Positions 10,473 through 24,611 of a stretch of 64,000 nt of DNA are shown here, piece after piece. Both the position numbers and the translations under genes were made by a program. The notes beneath the pieces were generated by a model. That model was not told where the DNA came from. It saw nothing but the letters and a program-made list of their open reading frames with translations, and made no database searches. The stretch covers positions 27,113,791-27,177,790 of the forward strand of contig NC_066842.1 in assembly GCF_001640805.2 (NCBI RefSeq). Direction: 5' to 3'. The first letter of the stretch is position 1; every line of letters starts with the position of its first letter. Source of the DNA: Lates calcarifer (Eukaryota > Chordata > Actinopteri > Centropomidae).

Positions 10473-13400
10473 AATAGGCGGCAGCTGTAGAGTAATAGGC
10501 ACATTAGCACAACCAGTGAAAAGCTGCAAATAATCTATATTTCTTATATTAACAATGGATCAGAATGCATAGTGATATAGCAGAAGGATCCACTGGTGTT
10601 CGGAACTTAAAGGAACACCTGAGGTCACTTTCCACTTCATCAGAAATGATTCCATGAAATATTTCACAGAAATCTTTATTTTCAGGGCTTGTAGGAGATT
10701 GTTACATTTTGGGGCTAAACTCATTCTTAGAACATTTGATTTGCCCCATGGGGAAAGAAACAGAAGAGACCAACTCTGGGGCTTACTTTTCTAAATGAGA
10801 AAATACCAAGCTGGGTTGTGAATGTGATATTTGATTCCCTTTTCTGGTCATCAGGAATTACAGGTTTGGAAAAGGATATCAAGGCAGTAAGATGTTAGAG
10901 GGAGAGACTCGCATATAGACTACTATATTTTATAACCTGAAAATGTAGAGAAAGAAGCAATATTCAGGAGGGAAGATGGACCATGACAAATAACAAAAAA
11001 ATCAGAAATCTGTGAGTGTAGTCTATACACCCCCGTCAGCTTGTATAGCCCAGGGTAAAGTAAGGTTAAATATGCCCATTACTAACTACTTCTGCAGATG
11101 ACTTACTATAAAGCAGACAGATAAAGCATACAAACATTTTCTCAAAAACACAAGCTTCTAACGTGAGAAATAGGTAACAGTGCCACATTATATTGACCAA
11201 ACATCTGATGTCAGAGGAATTCCTATTGCTACCCAACCCTACTTGATCTTAGTGGATTACACTAGAATATAATCTTATCCAGGCTATTGGTCAGAATTTG
11301 ACAGAGAATCTTACCATTGCAGTTGCTTAAATATTTAGGGTGAAATACTTCTTTATCTCTCTTACACTCTCAGCATCCTTTTTTAATGGCATTGAGATGT
11401 TAAACAACTGTTTTAAAATTTGGCTACAAGCTGTCAGGCCCAGGGACATTTTCCTAATCATTCCACTGTTTTTCTCCAATGTCACAGGAGCATCAATCAG
11501 TCTTTTCCTGTTTGTTAGATAATGAGTGATGATTTAAAGTCGAACTGCCATCTTGAAGTAGACTGTGATTTAGCCTCACCTGAATTCATTTTTTTTTTCA
11601 TTTACTAAGGGGAATGATGCTTAAGTTTACATAATAAAATAGCCAGTCCTAGATAATAGGTGAACTCAAAATGTATTATCTCTGGCCGTTGGGATAAACA
11701 GACTCCACACATCAAATGTCTACATAAATTGTTCAGCATCATCATGGAGAGGAAGGGTGTGAGCTGCTGCTGCACATATAGAATCCAAAACCTGACTGAC
11801 ATCCCTTCACATTATAACTGGGTAGTTGCTCACTCCAGCCAGTTTATGCTCTCTAATCAGCAAAGAATGCAGAGTCATCCTTAGTGCGGACAGTGACATT
11901 ACTGATGATCAGGAAATGACCCTGAATATCTGCCAGGATTATTATCAATTATTACTCTAGTATTGCTATCAGGAATCTTGAGACACTTAAACTGAAGGCT
12001 TTTATGTGTTATGAAGACCACCGCTCTGCTCCTACTAGATGTTACAGGAAAAAGCCCCACCATGACCAACCCAACCACTAAACAGACTCCTAGATTCAGT
12101 TTCTGTTAGGTGTGTCTCCTGCAGAAAACAGACTTCAGATTTGAGTGTAGCTAGAACTAGTCCTCATCATGTGAATTTTCTCTTCACCAAATGATTTGGT
12201 CTAGGGTAAACCTAAATGCAAAAGTAAGGTTACATTCTTAAGGTCAGCATTTCCAAATTTATGACCAGGAGGTTGTCCTTAAACTGAGTTTCTGATTTTT
12301 TTCTATATGCCAGTGATAGATGAAAACAAATACATGTCATGAGATTGACGAGGAAGACCTTAATCCTCTACCATATAACTGACCAGCGGGCAATGCCAAT
12401 ATTGTGATACTGCTCTGCCAAGCCTGTTTTTACAGCGATTTATTTCTTTTTGTTTAACAAAGGTTGGGCAACTCTTGGTTGTGATTAGGGACCCTTTTCT
12501 TTACTGGCACTGAATGTTGGCACTGGATTTAAACTGTACTCACTACATTCACCCAAAATGTACTATTTGACTATCTGGACTTCATTTGTACAAGCTCTTT
12601 AAATGGGATAAGTCTTGTTGACTCAATATATCATACTGTGCTCAGTCCTGAAATGTGCATTTCACAGAAAGCTGAGAGAATGTTGAGACACACATAGTGT
12701 CTCAGAAACACTGAAACATATGAATATGTTTGCAGAAAGATTAAAGAGTGATGTCACTTAACCTCAGAGGGGTTTTCAGGCATCCAGTCAGCCATTCAGA
12801 TGCCTGGATGTGCAGCCAGTCAGTATTTATTTAATGTGTTCAATGTGAATGATTGCTGTTGTCACTTTAACAAATGGAACATACAGTAAATAAAAGCAAT
12901 AGCTCTCTTCCTCCTGCTCCAGTTTTGGCTAATGTAACAATTCATTCCAGTACCCACAAAAGTGGCTGATTAACCTGCTGCTGAGGGATTTTTATTCCAC
13001 TGATTTGATGTCACATTCAGATCCTTTGCCAAATGGCATAGTGTTGGATACTGAAGGTGTTTGCAGATGAGGATGTTCCATTGTGATGTAATCCTGCACA
13101 ATCCTTTGTGCCTTCTGTTTTTAATACTAATCCAAGGATATTATACAAATCTGAGATATATTAATATACACTATACTAACAATAATGACTCAGCGTTCTG
13201 ATATAACAACACAAAGAGTGAGCTTTAAATGGCTTACAGTTGAGCAATCTCACTGCCTAAGAGAACAGAAGTTTCTTTGAGCTCATGGTATGTAACATCC
13301 AACAAATTTAAATTCATCCATCCATCAACAGCTAACCACAGTGTCAGACAAGTTAAGTCTGTTATTTATTAACACTGTAGCTGCCTAACACCACATTATT

Positions 13401-14964
13401 ATATGTATGTCTGTTTTTTGTTACATGTTTGTTTGCTTTAAAGATTTCATATGTTTCAAAAACATCAAATTTTATGTCCAGCTGTAAATCAATTATATCC
13501 ATGATGTGTGAAATATGATATAATATGAACAGAGCATCATTTGGCCTATTTCATGCAGAGTCGATGGGCTATGCTCTGAGTATACTCAGTTTATAGATAT
13601 GTGTGTGTGTAGGTGTGTAGCACTATGTGTGTACATATGTGTGTGGTTGTCAGAGTGATTAGGAGATGCGACATGCTTAAACAATACACAGAATTTAGCA
13701 AACCACTGACAAGGGAGGGTCCCTGTGCAACCTGCTGGGCATACTGGTGGCACACACACACACACACACACACCGCAGCATACACCATTGTTCAGTAAAA
13801 TCAGTCTGGCCTGTATTGTCCTTATGTGATGGTATTGTTGCTGGTATTGTTTAAGCCAGTCAGTTTGTACTGAGTTCCTGTGTATCTTGACGGCCATTAT
13901 GCTGCTGGAGGCCAGGCCATGTCAGATCGATCGAAGCGTAGGGGAAACAAAGAGACAGCACAGCTTGGCTTGAACCATGGTTTAATGGGCTGAGAAAAAA
14001 AAAAAAAAGAAAGAAAGATGATGGGTATGAGAAACCCAAGTGTTTGAGCTGGATGGGCAGAGGCATCATATGGGCTGAGAAGTGACACAGAAAGAGCGTG
14101 CTGTGACATGCTGAGGAATACAAAGACAAGATATCTGCATAATAAAGTCCAACTAGATGAACTTTTAACAGATTATACATTTTTTCATCACCCAGAAAAG
14201 AAAATAATTTGTGATTTTTAAAATATAACAGCAAGAATGAAAGGAAGAGAATGGGTTCTAAGCATGATGGATTGTTGTGAAAAAGAACATAAGTGTGCTG
14301 ACATAAAAGCAACGAGTCCTCATACATAAATGAGAAAATAGGTCATTTGTTTGTGAATTCTACAATGAACCATATGTTGACCTGACACCTGTGTGACTAG
14401 ATTGAACACACAACTACCGGTGCTTTCACACTTCTGTTAATGTTAGGTAAAGATCTTTTTTTTCTTTTTGTAAATGTCACAATCTTCTTCTCTGACTTCC
14501 TCCATAACACCTTTCACAGCAGTAATAGTTTCATTACATCAGAGAGTGCCACTGCAAATTTCATCAGTACATCTTTGTGAAATAGGTGGTGCTGGAAGCT
14601 TGGTGATGTAGTGACCATTTGCAGAGCTAGTTCATGAACTACTGTAGCTGGCAAACCAACTGCCAGTAGTCTGTTCAGCCAGGAACATGTAAGTGTTCAC
14701 CTGTTGAACATGTTTTTCAGGCTTCCTTGACCTCCCATGTTTTTGCCCCATAGCGCATTGAGCATCCCAGTGCTACTCTGTCTGAGCTGATATGTCATAG
14801 ATTTTCTGTGACTGAGCCAACTCATGTTGAAAATAATTTACTCAAATTCTACTGATCCTAATAGGACATTGTTGTTCACAGACTGTGAACAATTTACTGA
14901 TATATTCAGTATCAATGTAGCCATGAAATGTAAGTGGAATAATATTTTTTGGTCACTGTGTGCC
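10473..14964. other. Intergenic, no gene seen
   Basis: About 4.5 kb of AT-rich sequence without a supportable exon. A (CA)n block lies at 13751-13773 and an A-rich run at about 13995-14010. A 21-bp palindrome with 10-bp arms is at 14872-14892. Short frames on both strands have no recognisable composition or motif. Confidence 0.55.
14872..14892. repeat. Perfect inverted repeat, 10-bp arms
   Basis: TTGTTCACAG and CTGTGAACAA flank a single A. The arms contain GTTCA/TGAAC half-sites. Whether it binds anything is unknown. Confidence 0.85.
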
Positions 14965-15200
14965 ATGTGAAGGTGGCATAGTGGTGCAGTGGTTAGCACT
15001 GTCGCCTCACAGCAAGATAGTTTTGGGTTCGAGCCCCGGTTTGCCTGTAGGTGTAAATGTGAGTGCGAATGTTTGTTTGTCTATATGTGTCGGACTGGTG
15101 ATTTGTACAGGGTGTTGGGTGTTGTGGTTTCACTCAATGTCAGCTAGGATAGGGTCCAGCCCCCCATGACCGGTATAAGCGGTATAGATGATGGATAAAT
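14965..15200 (+). mobile_element. SINE-like copy with internal deletion
   Basis: Same family as the element at 7103-7441. The tRNA-like head (GTGGTGCAGTGGTTAGCAC, then GGTTCGAGCC) is kept, but the middle of the body is deleted so that the head joins directly to TTTGCCTGTAGGTG. The 3' end is GGTATAAGCGGTATAGATGA followed by an ATGGAT-like tail. Imperfect flanking matches (GTGTGCCATGTGA and GTGTATCATGTCA) may be the aged target duplication. Confidence 0.75.
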
Positions 15201-15587
15201 GGACGTGTATCATGTCACATGCAATACAAACTCTAGCCACTATACCTGAATCACCTCACAGCCTTGCTCTCCTCTAAGTCTCAGGCTGCTACCTTCACCA
15301 AAGTTCATTACAATTATTAGCTTTACTTGACGTCTACGGTGCAGATCTACAGATCACAGTCATTTCACTGAGCTGCCTTCACTCCAAAACACAGGTTGTT
15401 TTTATTGTTTTAATGACCGTTGCTGCTGTCTGCTGTCTTGGTGCTGTAATGATGGTGATGAGAGATGGGTGGGTGTGCAAGTTTTCATGATGAAGATGAT
15501 GATGATTTCTAAATGTTGCTTGAAATTCCCAAACTTATTACAACAGAAGAAAGGATATGGTGGTGAATTTTAACATTAACATCACAG

Positions 15588-15588
15588 A

Positions 15589-15622
<34 letters not shown>

Positions 15623-15633
15623 GGTGGTGGTGG
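15588..15633. repeat. (ATG)n-(GTG)n trinucleotide microsatellite
   Basis: About seven ATG units run straight into about eight GTG units, as if a single point change had spread through half of the array. Confidence 0.95.
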
Positions 15634-15855
15634 CAGAGGAGGGTGGTGGCCTCATCAGAAGGAGAAGTGTCTATGAGAAGGAGAAAGGAGGGCTTGGCGT
15701 CAGAGGATGCTGCTGCTTGTTGAGCGTCAGCGGGTGGTATGGCCTGCTTCATAATCAGCTGAATAATGTCATATAAAATTAATGTGTCTTATCAAGCATG
15801 TCCTGCAGCATTGTGATGGAGCACAGACTTTTTTCCCATGCCCCTTCTTCCACCA

Positions 15856-15857
15856 CA

Positions 15858-15914
<57 letters not shown>
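15856..15914. repeat. (CA)n microsatellite
   Basis: About 28 nearly perfect CA units; one of the longest CA blocks in the window. Confidence 0.96.
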
Positions 15915-15915
<1 letters not shown>

Positions 15916-17700
15916 TGTACAAAAAGGACTAAATCTGATGCTAGTTTGGTAGCATCCTCAGTGCCCTCATCCATTCCATTCCTCTCAGCAGTCTGTAGTA
16001 TTTATAACATCACTTGAATGAAAGAAAAAGAAAAAGAAAAAAAAAAGTTACATGGTGAGTTACATTCCTCGGTTAATTAGTTTCAGTCCATAAAGGGTGA
16101 TGATATGACATTCAGAAAGATAAAACATAGAAAAATATTTGGTTTTTATTTAGTTTTAACAATGAGCCCATGCCACCTATTTCTAGTGGTAAACAACAGC
16201 ATGTTGTTTCTCCTAAAGGTACACAGTGATAACAGACAAAATATTTAACTTTTTCTTGCAAAGAACTCAGAATCCTCACCACTTCAATTTTCTTCACTTT
16301 TCAATTCTTCAATTCAACTAGCTGGGTGGAGTTTACAGTACTGACATCTCACACATACCTATTTTTGATCTTCTGTCACACCATCAGCCAGTTCCTAATT
16401 CTTTTCCCATGCCTTCCTTTTTCTTTGCCCTATCACCCAGCACTAAGTCTCCTGTTTTTTCCAAATCCAGCCACTCCCACCTGTCCTCTGCTATCCCCTC
16501 TCACCTAACTCACACACTTGCACACCTGTTCCTCATCCCCCCATCAGCTTAATGGTATATGTATACCAGCCCATTTCCCTTGATCATCAGCACACATCAC
16601 TTTGCTGATTTAATTACTGCGTTAAGTTTATTTTAAAAATTCAGAGCCACAGACTCATTACCTTTCAAATGCACTTTAGCACATACAGCAGTAAGTAAAT
16701 GCATCATCATGTTCATATGCATCAGTATGGACAACAGTAAGTTTGAAGAGCCATCCTTCAGGTCAGTAGTATGTTCACTCTGTTGTCACTCCGAGCTGTA
16801 ACTTTCATTTTAGTACAAACTAGCCTATACAAACACAGTTATATTGTAAATAATCTATGTAATGACTGTCTCGTGGAAATATACTAGTGTAGTAGTGTTA
16901 AGAGTTGTCTTGTTCTAGTGAAAGCAGAATCTATCCCTCAGATCTGTGTTTCTGTGCTCAGTGACAGTGAGGCTCTGACTGTATAGATTTCAGCATATGG
17001 CTCAACTCAAATAAGCAGTACATCATTACACAGAGACAGGCAGAACATCATTGAACAGACTGCTACAGAGTCATATTCATAGATGTAGCCATGGAGACAC
17101 ACACAGAGTGAGGTTGATGAGGCCATGGGGTCTACTGTATGGGATCTTTGGTGGAAAGACAAAGGCAGCACCTGCTGTGGGGAAGCACTGGCTGGACACG
17201 CGGTTAGTGTTCATCACTGATGAACACTTCCCTGTTTATCAGCCCAATGACAAGTCTGCCCTCTGTTTTCACAAAATATCTCTGCTTGTATCCCTGACAG
17301 CCAGTACTGCTTTCCTCTGTCACTAACACTTTATTTGCATTATGATATATTGATGCATTGAGACATTGTTATAGGTGATGTAAAAATAATTTAGGTGTTT
17401 GTGTGTTAGCCTTGAAGTCAGGATGTGGCTAGCCTGACTTTAGCAGTAGCAAACCTTTCTCACATCTTTCATTCATACACAAACAAGAATGTAATCTATG
17501 GTTTTATGGAGCGTTGTGTGCTGGAACTAGATCTTGCTGAACAATAACCTTTTCTTCAGTGACTGTGAAGCTTCAGAGTGTTGTCACTGTGAGGTTGGCA
17601 TCATACCTGTACAGACCTTGTGCAAACCTGCGCTCATCAGTCATATCTGCCAATCTGCACTGTAGCTGGAGATGCTGCACAAAGATATTCAACTGATGGC

Positions 17701-17980
17701 TAAGCTGTTGAAATAGCTTAAACATATAACTCACCCAAAAACCACAAAATGTTGTTTTTACATTTCTGTAAAACAATATTGATAAGCTTCAGGGATGTGG
17801 GCGGGGGTATTTTTGAACTGTAGAAACAGCCAGGCTAGCTGTTTCCACCAGCTTCCAGTCTTTATGCTAAGCTAGGCTAACTACATCCTGACTTCAACTC
17901 AGTATTTAATACACAGATGAGACTGATATCAAACGTCCTCTGACTCTCAGAAAGAAAGTAGATTTTCCTATTGCACTGCT
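17701..17980 (-). mobile_element. Dispersed teleost repeat, diverged copy
   Basis: Contains AGTCTTTATGCTAAGCTAGG, GTTTCCACCAGCTTCCAG, CAGATGAGACTGATATCAAA and CTCTGACTCTCAGAAAGAAA in the order found in a non-coding repeat widespread in teleosts, read on the minus strand relative to the form I know. Ends are approximate. It has no coding capacity; probably a non-autonomous DNA element. Confidence 0.55.
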
Positions 17981-19269
17981 TCACAATAATAAAGTAATGT
18001 TGATAAATAATATACAAACATTTGCTGTAATGTGCCCATCTTTAGTTTAGCTTCAGCTTTATCTTAACAGCAGCCTGGATTGAAAGGGGGCCTGTTCTTG
18101 TGACTTTAATTTGTAAATGTACCAGAATAACAAAAATGCAATCACACCACCATCATATTATACATGAATAAACTGAAATATTCTTCTCTTTATTCATTAA
18201 AACATTATAGTTCAGCCACAGGTCTGCTTTGTCCTCTTTGCTGTCTGCTTTTATTGGCAGCACCCTAAATATAGTTGTTTCAGCACAGACCATTGGGACC
18301 TTAAATATATGACACACATTCCTGTATTGCATGCTCTGTTGTATTTCTAAATAACATATACAGTCAAAGATTCTATTCTGTCCTCTTCCAGTCAGTTTCA
18401 TATGAATCAGCTATAATTTTATCTGTCAGATGCTTATTTATCCAACCATAAGGGGAGCAGAATACTATAATAAACTGAAGTTAGAACATTTGCCACACAT
18501 ACACTCACACAAATACACACACTCACTAACCCTTATTAAACAGGCAATGAGCCTCCTTTTAAACAAGGCAAACCCAGCTATGGTTCAGTGGACAACTATA
18601 AAACTTCTCCTCTTCCAAATTACATGCCACAAGCCAGGCTGGTTGCCAGGCAGACAGCTGGCATCAGCTGGCATCATTGTCTTTGATTGTGGTGACAGGA
18701 GAAGGCTCGACAGGCTCTTTCTTCTCTGTCCTCTCAGTGTTCAGCTGCTCCCCGAGCCCACACGTCTCTGTTAGCGCAACAAAGAGCCCAGAGTGGGGCA
18801 CGCTCAGGGGAACAGTTAGGCTGAAGAAAAAAACACTACATTCATTAGCTACTGAGCTGCTCCACAGGAAAAACTATACAGCCGAGTGACTTATTTAAAG
18901 GACAGTTCTGGCTTATTACAACTTTGGTCTCATACTGGAGACACTGGAGTCACTCCATCAGTTTTAATCCTGAACTTCAGTTCACACATCAGGAGGAGTA
19001 CTAAGGCAGGGGGAGACTTAGAATGTGATACACATTGAGAAAATTGGGTGTAGATAATCACCATGATCATTCTGTTCTGTTTTGTCTTGGACAGTCTACA
19101 AAAACTTATGACTGAATTCTTTATGCAACTGTTTGCACAACAGTTCTTTACCATGACCATGGCCATGAAGTGACATCATAAACGTCTTTGCAGAGTCAGT
19201 GAGAATATCAATCAGTTTGAACAGTCATTGGTTTTTGAAAAGTTAGAATGCACAAAACCTAATGCTTCT
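17981..19269. other. Intergenic, no gene seen
   Basis: No coding exon can be supported. The frame at 18430-18774 has no recognisable domain. Near 18893-18990 the sequence TTTAAAGGACAGTTCTGGC recalls the start of another fish repeat, too short to call. Confidence 0.5.
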
Positions 19270-19690
19270 GTATGTAAGTTAGCATCATCACTACTAACTC
19301 AATATCTCCCCTTTCCTGTAGTATAGTGCTCTTCCGTCTCTCTTTCCTCTTCTGTCTCTTTCTGCAGGTATTTCTGCCTCTGGAGCTGTAGAGTCTGATC
19401 TGTGATGACAAGTCTCCTGCTGCTCCTACAACTCCACTCAACACCTGCTGCTAGAATTAGAAATTGCTTACACTGCTATTAGTCTTGGTACATTGTACAT
19501 TAGCTGTTAATACTTTAATTATTACTATTATCATTACTACTCCTGTATTATTGGAATCACCTTACATCTTATATGGAACCCGTGTTATGCTATGTTCTCC
19601 TCTCGCTCTATATGAAAAGTGCCTTAAGATCACTTTTGTTGTGATATGGCGCTATATAAGTAAAACTGAATTGAATTGAATTGAATCATC
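19270..19690 (-). mobile_element. Dispersed retroposon-like repeat, copy A
   Basis: This copy matches, in opposite orientation, the repeat at 44070-44640. Shared segments include CTCAACACCTGCTGCTAGAA, TCTGTCTCTTTCTGCAGGTA and GATATGGCGCTATATAA. It ends at 19671-19686 in a (TTGAA)n tail, the short-repeat 3' end typical of retroposed non-LTR elements. Two copies in one window let the body be delimited roughly by comparison. No coding capacity is visible. Confidence 0.7.
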
Positions 19691-20666
19691 ACAGCCCACT
19701 CTCTGTTGTGCTGAGCTTGATGTTTCCTTGTGCGGTTAGAGGTCAGAGCATTAATTCATTATGATATAAATTATTGTATAAATGTGATAATTACATAATC
19801 TTTTGCAGGTGTGTTGGCTGACTTCTTTTCTGCAGTTAGATGTTTAGAAAAAAATAAAAACAAAAACCCTTAATAAGTTATTTATGTGGTTAATATAGAA
19901 TGTTCACAGAGCCTAATCTGTTCTCTGCTCTGGTTATAAAGAAGAAATAACCACACATCACACTGGCCTGTAAGAGGGGTGATTGATAAGTTGGTGGCCT
20001 TAGGTAGAAGGAGGTGATTTAAATTGCTCTTGTTACATGCATGTGCAGTTCAATTCTTTGAGCTGCTGCTAAAGTTCGCTCAACTTGTTCCTCAGATAAC
20101 TTAAGATGCAGATATCTGATGACTAAAATCCTTCATCTGGTTAAAATATAAACGTCCAAAATCTATAAAGTGTTCTGTAAAAATGTGGTTTAAGCCTGAA
20201 TAAAAAGTCAATTTTTACCTCCTCTGGCAGATCACCACAATGCTAATGCACGCACACAGGGGATACAACACCACTGACAGGTGACCAAGACAAATAGACA
20301 GACCATCACCTTGATTTGAATTACAGATTTCTCTTGGTTTGAAAATTGTAAGAAACATTTGGTATAATGTAAGTATGCTATTAAACAAAATATATAACCT
20401 AGGTCTAGTCAGTTTCATGGCATTTTAACGCATTACATATGACATATTATATCCTGCTGCATAATCTTTTAAAGCAACCAGAAGTTACAGTATGTGTGTT
20501 ACCTTTCTTTAATAAATTCACTGAATACACAGTCTGCTTTAAAAAGCAAAAGAAAGTGATATGGAAAGTGTCAGATGAAAAGGAACTCCATATAAGGGTT
20601 TCCTGCTTGGCCTAAAGGAACTGGCAGGTTTAAAGTGTGTTTGCTATTTCAACTTCAGTCTGTCTA

Positions 20667-20668
<2 letters not shown>

Positions 20669-20721
<53 letters not shown>

Positions 20722-20722
20722 C
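20669..20722. repeat. (CA)n-(GA)n microsatellite
   Basis: About 19 CA units followed by about 7 GA units and a short ACACAC end. Confidence 0.95.
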
Positions 20723-21467
20723 ACACCCTATCTCTTGTGATCCATGTGAAACAGTGCTGTTTTATGAATACAGGTTATTTACAATGGATGATAACAGGAG
20801 ATAAGACAAGTTCAGAGGATATCTGCCGGCGTTTTTCCTGTGTGACACATACTGTACTCATTTTCTCTCCCACTCATGCACATGCACCCTTTTCACCCTT
20901 ACTTTTATCACTGCCGCTCATGGCCTATTTCTTTCCAAACATATCCTCCTGAGTATGAAATTCATTGAGAAATGATTTAGCATGCAAAGCACGCCACACC
21001 ATAATGCACTGAAACAAAAAGAAAACATAATGAATCAGGGAAAAAGTGGGCAAAAGAAATGCAGCCATTACTTTACTAGATATCTTGTCATACATCAAAG
21101 TGTTGGTGGAGAAGGGATTTTTGGGCTAATGGTGTTTCAGAGGAAAGTTCAAGGGGTCATTAAAATATTAAGGCAATGACAACAAACAGATAATTGTGGT
21201 TGGTATCAGCATCCTCATCATTTCTTCCTCCCTCCCTTGAGCTTCTAAGTTCACCCCCATCTCTGTCAGTCTTCTACCTCCCAGCCCCCTTTGTCCATCC
21301 CTCCATCCTTCGCCCTCTCTCTGTCCTCTCCCTCTTCCCACAGTCTTGTGTATGTGACCTTTAGTCTAACTATTGTTCTGTAAGTGGGCCAAGAGGAACC
21401 AGTCGTCTGCTTATTGAACCGGTGTCTAGGAAAATTGGGCTGTGCTTAACGCCAGTTATGGACTGTA

Positions 21468-21470
<3 letters not shown>

Positions 21471-21515
<45 letters not shown>
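21471..21515. repeat. (TG)n microsatellite
   Basis: About 21 TG units starting in an ATGTATG context. Confidence 0.95.
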
Positions 21516-21518
<3 letters not shown>

Positions 21519-24500
21519 GATATGAACCATATGTTGCTCAGTGTTAATCCCATAAGGATATCCTGTTGTTTATTTAAAGATTATGGATAAGGAGCATATG
21601 CATATGGACTGTTGCATAATCATGTATGTAATGACATAACTGCACAGTAATCTCTTGATTAATGATGAAGCGGTTAGTTTAATACACTGAAACACATTGT
21701 GCCAGTGTCATCATTTCTCCAACTACTTTTACATTTTACAAATAGAAATATGAGCCCAGTGAGGGAAGTTTCATGCTAGTGTCAAGAGTGCAGGATAACA
21801 ATGCTAATTTCAAACTGTAACTGACTTCTCTTTTTCAGTTTATTATGTCCACAGGTTTGTACCTCTGCTTTTTATCAAAGGATCAGATCTTGTCTAAAAC
21901 AGTCATTTTTTTTTACTGATTATTCAACCAGAACAGTTTAACATCCATTCCAGCTTTGGAGATGGAACAGTGGCATCTAATATACACGGGAGAATGAAAA
22001 GGAACATTGTGCAGCTTTATAAATCTAGGTGCAACCCAATAAAAATAAAGCCTTGCCACAGAACTGTGTCCTGCGCATTCACTGTAGATCACAATATATA
22101 GATATCACTTTGAGAAAGACATTTGACTTTAGATGTCAGGAAGATGTTAATGTTGTTCTTATCAGTCACTGCTGTGCAAAGATCCCAAACTTCCAGCCTA
22201 TATGCTCCAAAGACAGATATACAACTCTCTGATTCACACAGTAGTTGGTAGTAGTAGTTACCTATTCTGTGTCAGTTTTAAGGTTAATCATTCAGAGACT
22301 TTGGCTTCCTCTAGAGTCAGCTGATTTAGGTTAAATGCAGTCAAACAGCAAAAAGCTAAAGTAACAGTGTGTCCCTGACTAAGATCTAACAGAACTGACT
22401 TGGCCTTAATATTGTCAAAATCACTTTCAAGCCACAAAACAGCAAAGCAGACAAAACTCTGTTTGCTGATACTAGCTAGCAAAACACGCTCAAATTGTGT
22501 GTCTGGAGTGTAGCTGTGTGTGAAAATGCAAACTGGCAAGTAAAAAAAAAACAACAAAAAAAAACAACAATTTGTTTGCTTTTCAGTTAAGTTGTATTGT
22601 TGTTTAGTTGAACACACACACCAGATCTTTGTGCTATGACCACAAACTGGTTAAAATGAACATGGAGAGAACTGGGTTGTTAACAGTCTGAATGCCTCCT
22701 TCTTTAAGGATTAAATTATTAACTGTGTTTGCTGGGAATATGTATGAAATGTTGCATATCTGACAAGGCCTGCCCAACCTTTCCTTGAGCAAACTTAAGA
22801 CAGTTCTTTGTGAACTTGTTTTTGGATCCAAATACACGTTCCAAGTTCATGTTGACCCAAGGTATTGTATAAGTGTATGACTATTGACGAGCAGTTACTC
22901 AAAGCTCTCTGTAATTTCAGTTTAATTCACACAGTAATGAGTAATGGAGGTAAAGTTAAATCAAAACAGAATGCTGAACGAGATAATCACAGAAAGCATA
23001 AACATTCTCTAAACAAATATAGATAAAACCAGCAACGTCACACAAAGACACCAAGAACCATTTTGTGAATAAATATCTCTTCTGCCTGTTGTCTTCTGAC
23101 AGACAATTGATTCTAAAATAAACATAGGACCATTAGCATTACACATGTCGACACATGCTGAAGCATCCATCAAGCCAGAGATGTGAGAAAACTATACACA
23201 TGCTCTAAGTACACAGGTGCAGTTATTTCCATAAATAGGGAATACTTTTTAGAAAGAGGTGAAAATTAATAAATGATCCCCATTGTTTCTCTTGCCACAA
23301 GTCAAGATGAACTGCTTATGTATGCTGCTCCATCTGACAGAATTACAGAGCTGTGCTGGATGGACATCAGTCAGAATAATTCATAAATCCACATAGTGAT
23401 GGAAATGTGGACACATAGAAACTGTGGACAGATTCACAATTATTAACAGTAAAACCATGCTAATTTTTTTGGCTGGACCACAGCAGCAGGGCCAGCCTAA
23501 TAAATGTGAAAGTTACACAGGTAGTTGGGTGGCTGTTGGACTTTTCCCATTGGTTGCCGTTTTGTCAAAATGACTTTGCACTGTTTCTACAACATCAGCT
23601 CCAGTACCAGGGTTCTGCCTGCCTGCTGAGAATTGATGGTGTTTGGAGTCAAGACAGAGGAGAGAAAGGTGAGGAGGAAAATAGAAGTAAAGGGTCATTG
23701 GGTGTGTGGGGGTGTAGCAGAATGAAGAAGGAGACTAAAGACAGTGCAGTGGAGAATTAAATGAAGGGGATATCCTGCCATGTATCTCTCTCAGCTCCTA
23801 GATTCATGGCTGTCAAGGGTTAGCCAGAGAGAGACCGAAGGTTGGAGGTCACCCCCCTCCTGTCCTGACCTACCATTTGCTGCTGGGTTGAACTGCAGCA
23901 AAAAGAGGGGAAAGGCTCCTTCTCACACTATATCAAAAATATCAAACCAGGGGGACATGGCTAAATATAACAGACAACAACAAAAAGTTTATGTGGTAAT
24001 ATTTATAGTAATACTAACAGTAATAGATGTGGTAATGAAAGAGATAAAAAGTGGCTAATATTTAAAGTTGCATACACTGATTTTTTGCTCACTTGGGAAC
24101 AGTAGGACAAACTATAAACACATTATTATATTGACATACTGTCGCCTTATAAAGTTGAAATGGCTAACATTTTAGCAAGCAGTTATCTATGTTACACCAC
24201 AAACCATGAATACACAGTTGTACAGTTTTTTTGTTGGCTCATGTGAGTCTGAGTTGTGTTTTAAAAGTTTTTTTTTCTGACTTCTTTCTCTTTTTTTGAA
24301 GTTATGCCATGGTAGTGTTTAGAATAAAGGTCTTCAGTACTGTGTTCTTAAAAGGTTTAGTTGGAGGTAAAACCAAATAATGTGACACACTCAAAACTGT
24401 GATGGATTTTTAACGTGCAGTTTGGGTAATAATTTTACCTCTCTACTTCAACCTCTAAATGTACATAACTAACCTAGTTTTCAACCTGTCTGATCATCTG

Positions 24501-24570
24501 ACTGCTCCTGTTTCTTGACCTGTCAGACTTCTTTTTAATGATGTTGCTATATTCTGACATCTCAGTTGTT

Positions 24571-24611
24571 ATTGTACTCTCAGTGAGTACAATGTTGTTA
24601 CTGTACAGTAA
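24571..24611. repeat. Two adjacent small palindromes
   Basis: ATTGTACTC and GAGTACAAT form a 9-bp-arm hairpin with a TCAGT loop (24571-24593). The 14-bp perfect palindrome TTACTGTACAGTAA follows at 24598-24611. No function can be read from the sequence. Confidence 0.8.

Larger units (their letters stand above)
15201..17700. other. Intergenic, no gene seen; two microsatellites inside
   Basis: No exon or RNA gene can be supported. It holds the (ATG)n(GTG)n and (CA)n repeats listed separately, an AAAGAAAAAG tract near 16021-16048, and a pyrimidine-rich stretch at about 16380-16540. Confidence 0.55.

Noticed and set aside
20669..20722. Regular short repeats considered as a possible CRISPR-like array
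   Set aside because: These are uninterrupted dinucleotide microsatellites without spacers, in a vertebrate genome.
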